From Choristoneura fumiferana (taxonomy: Eukaryota; Arthropoda; Insecta; Lepidoptera; Tortricidae), in NCBI RefSeq assembly GCF_025370935.1, contig NC_133500.1:8652187-8716186 (forward strand): DNA of 64,000 nucleotides, in the 5' to 3' direction. A model generated the notes under the pieces. It did no database searches. It was not told the DNA's origin and saw only the letters and a list, made by a program, of their open reading frames with translations. Of the stretch, positions 55,830-64,000 are shown piece by piece (the first letter of the stretch is position 1; each line of letters begins with the position of its first letter). The translations under genes and the position numbers were made by a program.

Positions 55830-57650
55830 GCTTTAACCGTCAAGTCAATATTAGAAAGTTTCCAACCCCAGAGTTAAATAGAAAATTCACAACACCCTAT
55901 CAGATGTTTATGCAAATTTCGTGATGTATGTAGATGACATAAGGGTACTTGGGACTATAAGGAAGGGCTCAAGCATTCGGTCGAGGTCGAAAATATTTGG
56001 CACGCCTCTTGACCGGGATGCTTTCAACCATGTTTCAACCTTTTTTTTAACATACATGAGGTATTTTTAGATGACAAAGGCTTGGAGAAAAATGGGCCAA
56101 GTGTTTTGATAAAATTCTTACTAACATTAGGTATAAATAATAGTAAGAGACCATGGATAGGATGTTGGATAGTTTCAGTCTGGAAAATTGCATAGCTCCC
56201 GCGGGATAGTGATAAATGACTTCTTGGTAGACAAAGACGCGGCCAAAAACTAATGTAATTCTTATAAATAGTTTGGAGGGGTCATGGTAAATAAAAAGAA
56301 CAAAATGAAATACCTATTAAAGTTGATACCGTAAACTGCTTCAACTTTTCCCTCTGGCCCCAACATTGCCTGATTCGATTTAGAGTCGATGATGATAATA
56401 ATTCCCGTGTAGATAAAAGTTTCAAACCTATAAGAGTACTAAGTTATCGACTCTAAATCAAATCAGGCAATGTTGGAGCCAGAGGGCAAAGTTGAAGCAG
56501 TTTACGGTATTGACACAAACTATTTTATAAAAATTTGAAACGAAAAGTTGGAATATATATTAAGTCCCATGTAATAAAAACTGATCTTATAGGTGCAAAA
56601 TTTAGGGATGGCATTTTACTCTAGTATAATTGTGATCTATTGACCTACCCTAAATACATATTTACTCAAAAGAATCTTTAACGTGCAAAAATTGTTTATT
56701 TATTTAGTCGTCGAGTCCGTTCGAATAGACAGCAAAACAGGGTTCAGTTGGGGCATTATCAAATGGCATTTTCAGTACCTAAATATTCAAATCGCGGAAA
56801 TTTAAGGATACTGTGGTCCCTATAAACTTCCTAGGTATTTAATTGTCAAACATGTAAGTACTTAACAATTTTTTGACGGTTTCTATCCTCGCGCGGCCCA
56901 ATGTGCAATAGAATGTACACAATAAGTTCAAGGGAATTAGGAATCTATGGCAATGTGCTCCATCGTAGGCCTCATCCTCGCTTTCCATCAGGCGTGATTG
57001 TGGCCAAACGCAAGCCTATACTGTATAAAAAAAATGTAACAAAGTAAAAATTATTTTGTTTTTCTATTGTTTTACACACAGTTTGACTTTATTCTCGAAA
57101 CAATTAGATTCTAATTGCTTTGTAATTTTTTTTTTTTCAAAATATTTATATGGTGGGCTTCAGGAGATGTAAAAAAAATTCAAGACTAACTGTAACATTG
57201 ACTTTCACCCTTTCAACTGACGATACGATAGCGTTTAATATATTAAGCAGCAAAACTTACACTGAATCCTAAAATGGTGAAGAACTTTCTTGTTCGACTA
57301 TTCAACCCTGCAACCTGATTACTTGTAGTTTATTGGTATGCACCACCAAAAACTAACGCGTGCATAAATAATGTAGGTTCGTGTTTCATTTAGAACGTGG
57401 CGGTGCACAACCCTGCACCTAGTTTTGCAAAAAGGGTTTACATGATAAGTACCTACCTACAGGGCGCAATAGGTTTGTTACGAGAGGGGAACTGATAGGT
57501 TTACTCTACATGACAAAATAAGCGGTAGGTAAATAATGTTCGAAAGATCCAATGAGTTTGAGTTTTAAAATATGTCAAAATATTTATAGAAATCCAGACG
57601 CTAAACATGTATACAAAATAGCTAAATAGTACTGTAGGAGTATATATTAT
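55830..57650. other. Intergenic DNA, no gene seen
   Basis: Mostly AT-rich single-copy-looking sequence. It contains a Helitron-like end (56180-56255, CCCGCGGGATAGTGATAA), the foldback at 56326 and a GGCGTGATTGTGGCCAAACG repeat fragment (56990). Confidence 0.45.
56326..56510. mobile_element. Foldback MITE with 65-bp arms
   Basis: ATACCGTAAACTGCTTCAAC, TTTTCCCTCTGGCCCCAACA and TTGCCTGATTCGATTTAGAG are mirrored at 56446-56510 with a few mismatches. The 55-bp centre has an imperfect GATGATGATAATAATT run. Confidence 0.75.
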
Positions 57651-57654
57651 TGTA

Positions 57655-58552
57655 TTTTTCACCTATGATGAGTTCTGTGACACTTGAAAATTTTCCGAAT
57701 GTCGCATATGTTCCCAAAATATTTATTAAAAATAATTTCTATTTTGAAGGAAAATAATCAAAAAAATGTAAAACTGTACTTTTTAAAAATATAGCAATAT
57801 CAGTGTCCATTAATTAGACTCCATCGAATACGATAGAAAAATATTTTTTTTAAATGACGTGACGTGACAACATTATCGGCAATTTTAATAATAATAATAA
57901 TAATAATAAACGTTTATTGCAGACCAGGGTCCATAGATTGTTAGTAACATGTAATCTCATTTAAAAGGGTTAGTAACACAAAGAAATTAAATTATCATCA
58001 AAATTACTAATCAAAATCATTCTGTTCTGAATCATCAATTGCCACGGTTCATTATGCAATAACAATGAACATTAAGATATTTGAAATTTTTAAACAAAAC
58101 TTGCAAGACTGTAAACGCGGCTATTTGGAACACGGCCGCCACCGTCTTGTGCCTCTTGTGGCCAGTGCTTGTCAAAGTTGAGTTTCCGTTAAATTTTCTT
58201 TGCATTGTATTTTGTTATTGTTAATTTCTGTTATTATTGTTGTTGACTTTTGTTAATGTTTCTCGTTAAGTTTGTTGTTATTTTTTGGCAAAATGCCGAA
58301 ACGGTCTAAAAATACTGTTTTGAACTGGCAGAGTCGGGAGTTTGTAATTCTTTTGAACATTTCGAGCGAGAACGAGAAAACGGTGGCCCGGTGGGCGGAA
58401 AACTGGAAAAATATTATTTTTAAAATATAATGCAACTTCTCCAAAAAATAGGCACTAATAACTCTTAGCAAAATCGATAGTTCACTCGATAAATGGTACA
58501 TCTCTAAAAATGACAAACTCGAAACGTCACAGAACTCATCATAGGTGAAAAA
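57655..58552. mobile_element. DNA transposon remnant, 898 bp, 28-bp perfect terminal inverted repeats
   Basis: ATTTTTCACCTATGATGAGT followed by TCTGTGAC at 57654-57681 is exactly mirrored at 58526-58553. TA lies at each outer edge, compatible with a TA target duplication (Tc1/mariner-like or related). The interior has LINE-tail debris with (AAT)n at 57887-57910. A GC-richer segment at 58100-58430 contains a short open frame. Confidence 0.7.
58293..58430 (+). CDS. Short frame inside the 898-bp TIR element (45 codons, unknown)
   Basis: Starts ATGCCGAAACGGTCTAAAAA and encodes MPKRSKNTVLNWQSREFVIL, NISSENEKTVARWAENWK and a short Ile/Phe end before TAA. Basic N-terminus, Trp-rich, base composition unlike the surroundings. 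It could be the first exon of the transposase of the parent element, left after internal deletion. I do not recognise the family. Confidence 0.35.
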   Translation: MPKRSKNTVLNWQSREFVILLNISSENEKTVARWAENWKNIIFKI

Positions 58553-58559
58553 TATTATA

Positions 58560-59450
58560 GTGAACAAAAACTTTTTTTATCATGATTCGTCATCATTTTA
58601 AATTCAAAAATGTATTCAACGCCTTCGATGCACTATACTTTGAACAAAAGTGCCGTGAATTATTTTTAAGTGTTTTTCAATAAATAGATACGTCAATATT
58701 GCTTACCAATTCTTTCTACTGCTAAAATAAAGAAGGAGAAACCTATAAGTGGGTTTGCTAATTTTTGTTATAATGACATTGCAACACTCATAACTACAGT
58801 ATTTTTAACTCCTTATGTATGTTGAGATAAAAACTTTAATTGTTTTTAAAGTACAAATCAAAAGAGCTGTAGGTACAGTCAAAGAAACTGAACATATTTG
58901 ACATTCCATACATCTGCCAAAGAAATCATAGCGAAATTTATTATGAAAAGGTGTCACCCTGGTACCCAATTCAGTTGTATGTATACTATAACAATAACCT
59001 CATTAATCCCAAACAAAAGGTCTGGCTATAGTTTTCATAAAACTTTACTGAGATTTGCGTAACTTTAAACTTAAACTTTCGGCAACTAATTGAAATTCAG
59101 TTCAGATGACATTCATGAACTGAGCGCTTACTCTCTTAACTTAAGTATGTTAGTCCGTGGAACTTTCTAGACAGACGATCTGCACTATCGTTTGAAGAAC
59201 TGTAAAATTATCATTTGGTAGTTCAAGTATTTCGACTGTCAATGCGTGCGCAGTAGGGGTGAAAATGACTTTGTAAAATACATACATATGTAAGTATCTT
59301 TCAAATGCCCCTGAATTTTTCAATAAAATGCAGAATCTTTCCTTGCGGATATGCAGTTGAAAATTTCGCATGTTAAAGTATTTTACGTGTATTTTACGAC
59401 GTATTTTTTGCATTATTCATAAGACGGTATTTTGAGTGTAAATTAATAAT
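58560..59450. other. Intergenic DNA, no gene seen
   Basis: AT-rich. The minus-strand open frames in this stretch show no domain. Confidence 0.45.
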
Positions 59451-59454
59451 GATG

Positions 59455-59650
59455 TTGAGTATCCTACATCATATAATAAATGTGAAAGTTTGTGAAGATA
59501 TTTGGATGTTTGGATGTTTGTTACTGAATCACGCAATAACGGCTGAACGGATTTAGGTACATGAAACTTGGCGTACACAAAGAACTGCATTGGGACATGG
59601 GATAATCATATCTCGGCAATGCGTTCCCGTGGGATAATATTTTAAGTTTA
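59455..59650 (+). mobile_element. Lep1-like Helitron remnant
   Basis: ATATAATAAATGTGAAAGTTTG, ACGGCTGAACGGATTTAGGT and CGTTCCCGTGGGATAAT in the family order. The CTAG end is missing. A reversed SINE S2 fragment (59660-59765) follows. Confidence 0.6.
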
Positions 59651-60059
59651 AATAATAGACAAGAGATAAATATACTTATACAGATAAATACATATTAAGC
59701 ATCTAATACCCGAAAACAAACATTCGTATTATCCATACAAATGTCTGCCACGGCCGGGGATTTTAATAATAAGAAAGATTGTTTCCCTTTTATTGTTTAA
59801 TATGAAAAATACACAGTATTAAACAAGTATTATACGTGTATGATTGTAATTTTCAGACGGACCTCTCATTTGTTTTTTTTTTCGAGCATTACATGTATTT
59901 TAAAGGAAAAATACAAAGTTTCGAATAAAAAACAAAATGTATCTTTCGCAATTTTCATCGCTAGTGCACAGATCCGAGAGCTAGTGGACCTTAGTGGACA
60001 TTTTATACTCATACTCTTACTCCTTTATTGTTAATATCATTCTTAACATATACTAAAGG

Positions 60060-60605
60060 GCGCTCGTTAGTGCCAACGTTCCCGCTGCTCTGGAGCCCCA
60101 GATTGTACGGAGCGATGGCAAGCGCCCTGACGGAATGTCGTTGATACCCTGGAAGACTGGCCGTGCGCTGGTGTGGGACGCTACCTGTACAGATACCCTG
60201 GCGGCGTCCTACCTGCCAGCAACTACCAAATGTGCGGGGGCGGCGGCAGACGCCCAGGAACGCCTCAAGGTCACAAAATAATAGCTGTCTCGGCGCCCAA
60301 TATCATTTCTTTGCTTTCGGCTTCGAGACTCTAGGTCCTTGGGGTAAGGGTGCGCTGGAGCTACACAGGGAGTTCAGCAATAGGTTAAGGGAGGCAACAG
60401 GCAACCCTCGCGCCGGCAGTTTTCTCGCGCAAAGATCTCAATCGCAGTTCAACGCGGGAATGCTGCCTGCGTGATGGGCACCATGCCAAGAGGCCCACCT
60501 CTCTTTTTTAATTATAGTTTTAGTTTTAGTTATTTTAATTTAATAGTCGTTTTAGTCCTATGGATATTTTGTATTTTCTTAATTTATCTTAATAAATTAT
60601 ATTTT
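60060..60605 (+). pseudogene. Retroelement C-terminal domain with R/KPD-x15-D motif (possible restriction-like endonuclease) and 3' UTR
   Basis: Two frames joined at about 60276. First: ALVSANVPAALEPQIVRS, DGKRPDGMSLIPWKTGRALV, WDATCTDTLAASYLPATTK, GAAADAQERLKVTK, stop. Second: LGAQYHFFAFGFETLGPWGK, LHREFSNRLREATGNPRAGS, FLAQRSQSQFNAGMLPA. RPD followed after 15 residues by D, then E/K further on, resembles the PD-(D/E)xK core (RPDx12-14E/D) of restriction-like endonucleases in some LINEs. This is a resemblance seen by eye, not proof. The frameshift and lack of RT make it a dead copy. The 3' UTR ends TAATAAATTATATT. Confidence 0.65.
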
Positions 60606-60658
60606 AATTCTAAACTCGTCAAAAGTGTAGAATGTGTGCTCTAGAAACCATTATAGTA

Positions 60659-60983
60659 TATAATAAGTGATCAAACGAACTTACCTGTGATGTTCGATCA
60701 TTATTATACGAAGTGCTTCGTTCGAAGATATATGTTTACCATGCAGCTTCTTGACGTCACTCGGCAACTGAACGCAATTTTAGATCCCAGTCCTAAAAAA
60801 AAAAACTAAACGCGCCATGTATTGTTTATGACAACCCATGTCACTTGTCATTCTTTTTAGAGTTATATATATATGTCAACTTAACTACGGGTTGGGTGGG
60901 TAGGGAACATATATCTTCGAACGAAGCACTTCGTATAATAATGATCGAACATCACAGGTAAGTTCGTTTGATCACTTATTATA
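60659..60983. repeat. Perfect 78-bp inverted repeat at the 3' side of the DIRS element (probable ITR/ICR)
   Basis: Arms 60659-60736 and 60906-60983 are exact reverse complements (TATAATAAGTGATCAAACGA ... TCGAAGATATATGTT) around a 169-bp spacer. A 20-bp direct repeat GATATATGTTTACCATGCAG occurs at 60727-60746 and 61001-61020. DIRS-type elements end in inverted terminal repeats and carry an internal complementary region near their 3' end, which would give this picture. The left ITR would lie beyond the window, so the assignment is inferred. Each arm contains CAGGTAAGT on one strand, a splice-donor-like word. Confidence 0.65.
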
Positions 60984-61020
60984 CTGCATGCTTCGTTCTC
61001 GATATATGTTTACCATGCAG

Positions 61021-61313
61021 ATGTTCAGAGAATGTAGTTAAGTTGAGATTGTCATGTCACATTAGAAAATAAATGTTTAAATTTATTTTAGAAAATGTTT
61101 ATTATAATAAGAACAAAAATAAACTCTATGACTTCTTATCCTGAGATCTTATTTATCATTATCACGGTTTGAAAACTTAAATCAGTCTTGACTTTCTTAA
61201 GATATACTCAACATATAGAAACTTACTTACTATCTTAGGTAATTAATATTCATTATATTATCTTGTAATCAATGTAACATTCACATAGTATGTTTAAATA
61301 AAACAAATAATAA
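61021..61313 (-). other. 3' untranslated stretch between tyrosine recombinase and inverted repeat
   Basis: AT-rich, with no open frame of interest. Presumed 3' non-coding part of the DIRS element, downstream of the recombinase stop at 61314. Confidence 0.55.
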
Positions 61314-62237
61314 TTATTTTTTGCTACTGATTGTTTCAGTATTTAAGACAGCACAAGCAAATTCACCAGGCGTATTAATTATTGGCCTGTTATAAAATTT
61401 AGCAAAGGTTGATGAGTTCTGGGTCCAGCCCGCGGTCTTCCTAATCACGTCCAAAGAAATACCTTTAAATTGGGCCGTAGAAGTAGCGGCGTGGCGTGTG
61501 CTATGCCCAGAAAATATAGAAGTATCTATACCACATGTAAATAAAACCCCTTTTATCCAGCGCCCAATAGTAGAGGCAGTAACCGGTTTATGAGGTTTAC
61601 CTATTGATAATAACAAATGGTTGTAATTTCCTCTTAAAATTTGAGTAAAGTTTATGTAATCACATAATGTTTTAGCAGGGCAAATTTCTGGCTTTTCAAA
61701 ATAGGGTAAATAGAGATTAGGTTGGCTGCGGCCTGGACCAGATGTTTTGATTATGTCAGTAATAATTATGCTTACTCCATCATTTGACATGTGTATATTA
61801 TTTAATTTTATAAGTGATAATGTCTGAGCTCGCTGTGCAGTACTTAATGCAATTAATATAACTAGCTTTTTTGTGATCTGGTCTAGGTTTAAAGACATAT
61901 TTGGGGTCCAATTTTGTATTACGGTAAGTACTTTATTTGGATCCCATGTTGATTGATATTTTGGCATAGGATATTTAGTTTTATAGAACCCCTTAAATAG
62001 GCGCTTAATGCGGTCATCACTCCCGATTTTAGAGCCCATAATTAAGGAAAGAGCAGACTTATGAGAATTTAAAGAACCATAAGAGGCTCCAGATTTGAAC
62101 ATTTTTGTTAGAAAAAACATTATCATAGGCACAGATGGTCTATATATATCTATGTTATGTTCTTGGCAAAACTCCCACCAAATTTTATAAGAAGTATTGT
62201 ATTGTTTTAAAGTGGAATCAGAAAGAGATGCAAACAT
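61314..62237 (-). CDS. Tyrosine recombinase of a DIRS-like retrotransposon
   Basis: 307 residues from the ATG at 62237. It would join the circular DNA copy of the element to the chromosome by site-specific recombination, in place of an integrase. Residues 1-90 look like the N-terminal core-binding part (SLSDSTLKQYNTSYKIWWEF). The catalytic part shows R136 (STAQRAQTLSLIKL), H245-x-x-R248 (SGHSTRHAATSTA), W271 and the nucleophile Y282 (FAKFYNRP), i.e. the complete R-H-R-W-Y set. No stops. The same frame is open upstream of the ATG to at least 62350 (PTQSAYTNCRDIIRQAWLKR, AIPPASIEV), which resembles family N-termini. The real start may therefore lie upstream, overlapping the RT ORF in another frame. 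Confidence 0.9.
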   Translation of the reverse strand: MFASLSDSTLKQYNTSYKIWWEFCQEHNIDIYRPSVPMIMFFLTKMFKSGASYGSLNSHKSALSLIMGSKIGSDDRIKRLFKGFYKTKYPMPKYQSTWDPNKVLTVIQNWTPNMSLNLDQITKKLVILIALSTAQRAQTLSLIKLNNIHMSNDGVSIIITDIIKTSGPGRSQPNLYLPYFEKPEICPAKTLCDYINFTQILRGNYNHLLLSIGKPHKPVTASTIGRWIKGVLFTCGIDTSIFSGHSTRHAATSTAQFKGISLDVIRKTAGWTQNSSTFAKFYNRPIINTPGEFACAVLNTETISSKK

Positions 62238-62269
62238 TACTTCTATTGATGCTGGAGGAATAGCACGTT

Positions 62270-64000
62270 TCAGCCAGGCCTGCCTGATAATATCCCGGCA
62301 ATTAGTGTAAGCTGACTGTGTAGGGGATGGCTGGCCCTGAAAGGAGAATGAAGTAAGTATTTTTCTGGTTCAAAAATTATTAGCTCAGATATAAGTAGTG
62401 TACGCATTAAAGGGTACCAGGGCTGTGAAGGCCAGTGGGGCATCACTAGAATACCAACAGCCTTATCATTTTTAATCTTCTGTATACATTTTAGGATCAG
62501 ACTAAATGGAGGAAATGCATAAAAGAAGTGATTAGTCCATGTGATTGTAAAGGCATCTATGTTGCTTGCATCTGGATCTGGCTTCCATGATATATAAATA
62601 GGGCATTTAGCATTAGCTCGAGATGCAAATAAATCGATATTGGGAATGCCAAACTTGTTTACAATTTTTTGAAATGCTGTGGTATTCAATTCCCATTCAG
62701 TGTCCGGGTTTATTCTGCGAGATTCTTTATCTGCTTCTTTGTTTTCGCAAGACTTTATATAAGAAGCATAAACCCATATCGTCCTTTTTTCACACCACTG
62801 CCATATTGATCTGGCTAGGTTATTTAAATGTGGGAATTGAATACCACCCATTCTATTAATATATGCTATGGCTGTTTTGTTATCGACACGCAATAAGATG
62901 TGTATATGTTGTTTGTCTTTAACAAAATATTTTAATGCCAAGAATATAGCAAGTAGTTCTAGAAAATTTATATGATAAGATTTCTCATCCTCTTTCCAAA
63001 AGCCATTTGCCTTGATTTTGTTACAGACAGCACCCCACCCTGTCCTTGAAGCATCAGTAAATATCTCTAGATCAAATTTATGATATGCTAGGCTTCTATT
63101 TGTATTACTGATATTATTAAGCCACCAAGCCAAATCCAATTTAGTATCGGGGTGTAAAGCCATATGGGTGTCATAATTACCCATTTTCTTAGTTAAGTAC
63201 ATAAACTTGTGGTGTTCTAAGAACTTAGTATAGAGCCAGCCATATGTAGTAGCAGGACATGCTGCGATCAATGTGCCAATTAATTTTGCAAAGTCACGAA
63301 TAAGACAATTATCAAGTTTTAAATAGTACTGTACTAATTTGGAAATGTTCAATTTCTTATCTACAGGCAACTGAAGTATCATATTCCTGGTATTAAAGAT
63401 GAACCCTAAATATTGACAACATTGTGTAGGTTCAATAATGCTTTTGTCAAAGTTTATTACAAAACCTAAACATTGTAATAGAGAAATTGTTTTTTGAACA
63501 TTGTCTAAACAATCTTGATAATTGGACCCTATACACATTATGTCATCCAGATATTGGACGGATTTATATCCTTTTTCCCTTAAATGTGTTACCACTACTT
63601 TCATAAGTTTTGTAAAAATGTAGGGTGCTGAAGATAAACCATAGGGAAGAGCAGTGAATTCATAAAGTTTATCATACTGAAATCGTAGATACTTCCTATC
63701 TTGTGGTTTTATGTTTACCAGTAAATATGACTCTTTTATGTCAATCTTAGCCATATAATCCCCAGGAGAAAGGAGGTTCATTGCAGTTCTATAATCTTCC
63801 ATTTTGAAATGGGAAGATTGAACAAATTTATTTAATATTTTTAAATTTAAAATGAACCTTTTACTTCCATTTTGTTTGGGTACAAGAAATATTTTAGATA
63901 TAAACTGGCCAGCACATGGTGTACAAGGAGAAACCGCACCAATTGTCAGTAAGTTTTCGATGGCTGTCTGCATATCATCATATTGATTATCTGTGTTATC
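62270..64000 (-). CDS. DIRS-like RT-RNase H-methyltransferase-like polyprotein, 5' end beyond the window
   Basis: Open from the window edge (63973 is only the first Met in view) to the stop at 62270. Residue numbers are from that Met. RT: MAKIDIKESYLLVNI (Asp78), LPYGLSSAPYIFTKLM, YLDD at 141-144. RNase H: FTDASRTGWGAV (Asp307), NFLELLAI (Glu339), LLRVDNKTA (Asp364), EADKESRR (Asp415). C-terminal part from about 425: TEWELN, FGIPNIDLFASRANA, SWKPDPDASNIDAF, FYAFPPFSLI, MPHWPSQPWYP, the region of DIRS elements compared with Dam-type adenine methyltransferases, with FPPF in place of DPPY. RT-RNase H followed by a recombinase and no integrase or protease is the DIRS order. No stops in 567 codons, so the element looks recently active. 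Gag would lie to the right. Confidence 0.9.
   Translation of the reverse strand, partial: DNTDNQYDDMQTAIENLLTIGAVSPCTPCAGQFISKIFLVPKQNGSKRFILNLKILNKFVQSSHFKMEDYRTAMNLLSPGDYMAKIDIKESYLLVNIKPQDRKYLRFQYDKLYEFTALPYGLSSAPYIFTKLMKVVVTHLREKGYKSVQYLDDIMCIGSNYQDCLDNVQKTISLLQCLGFVINFDKSIIEPTQCCQYLGFIFNTRNMILQLPVDKKLNISKLVQYYLKLDNCLIRDFAKLIGTLIAACPATTYGWLYTKFLEHHKFMYLTKKMGNYDTHMALHPDTKLDLAWWLNNISNTNRSLAYHKFDLEIFTDASRTGWGAVCNKIKANGFWKEDEKSYHINFLELLAIFLALKYFVKDKQHIHILLRVDNKTAIAYINRMGGIQFPHLNNLARSIWQWCEKRTIWVYASYIKSCENKEADKESRRINPDTEWELNTTAFQKIVNKFGIPNIDLFASRANAKCPIYISWKPDPDASNIDAFTITWTNHFFYAFPPFSLILKCIQKIKNDKAVGILVMPHWPSQPWYPLMRTLLISELIIFEPEKYLLHSPFRASHPLHSQLTLIAGILSGRPG

Noticed and set aside
1..64000. 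CRISPR array, bacterial operon or prophage
   Set aside because: The tandem repeats lack unique spacers, there are no cas-like or bacterial genes, and all coding sequence is from eukaryotic mobile elements.

Overview
The window is AT-rich, repeat-dense nuclear DNA from an insect, almost certainly a moth or butterfly. The evidence is the repeat content: Lep1-type Helitrons (3' end CTAG, palindromic ATTAATATTATAA start), RTE LINEs with (ATGATG)n tails, and several tRNA-derived SINE families of the kind that fill lepidopteran introns and intergenic DNA. I found no host protein-coding gene that I can defend, no rRNA and no functional tRNA. One orphan open frame (43.4-44.0 kb) and one short frame inside a DNA transposon (58.3 kb) are left as unexplained candidates.

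Layout. 0-17 kb: a mosaic of Helitrons, SINEs, MITEs and LINE tails. It includes a small LTR retrotransposon without pol (6.9-8.2 kb) inserted in another repeat, and a three-deep nest of insertions at 8.9-9.9 kb. 17.4-20 kb: a 5'-truncated LINE with an open reverse-transcriptase frame. Its 3' UTR carries seven small hairpins with a constant 9-nt loop (C-N4-TACA) and covarying stems. 20-26 kb: a 57-bp minisatellite, a foldback element with an internal 14-bp satellite, and two RTE insertions whose halves lie in opposite orientation, as produced by twin priming. 27.1-43.0 kb: two near-identical copies of a 7-8 kb block, separated by a 100-N gap and an RTE fragment. They look like unmerged overlapping contig ends or alleles, and they differ by clean TE insertions (hAT MITE, SINE, LINE tails). 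43-60 kb: single-copy-looking AT-rich DNA with scattered SINEs, MITEs and LINE tails, including a 546-bp SINE-like element with a perfect 196-bp inverted repeat. 60-64 kb: the 3' two-thirds of a DIRS-type tyrosine-recombinase retrotransposon on the minus strand (RT-RNase H-methyltransferase-like ORF cut by the window edge, then a tyrosine recombinase with its catalytic residues present). It ends near a perfect 78-bp inverted repeat.

How the parts relate. The coding capacity belongs to mobile elements: the DIRS element (apparently intact over what is visible), the Jockey/CR1-like LINE (open but 5'-truncated), and fragments of RTE and another LINE type. The non-autonomous elements (SINEs, MITEs, Lep1 Helitrons, the small LTR element) have no enzymes here and would depend on proteins encoded elsewhere. 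Target-site duplications could be read directly for many insertions, so the order of nesting is often certain. All identities and coordinates come from reading the sequence by eye; no alignment or database search was run.
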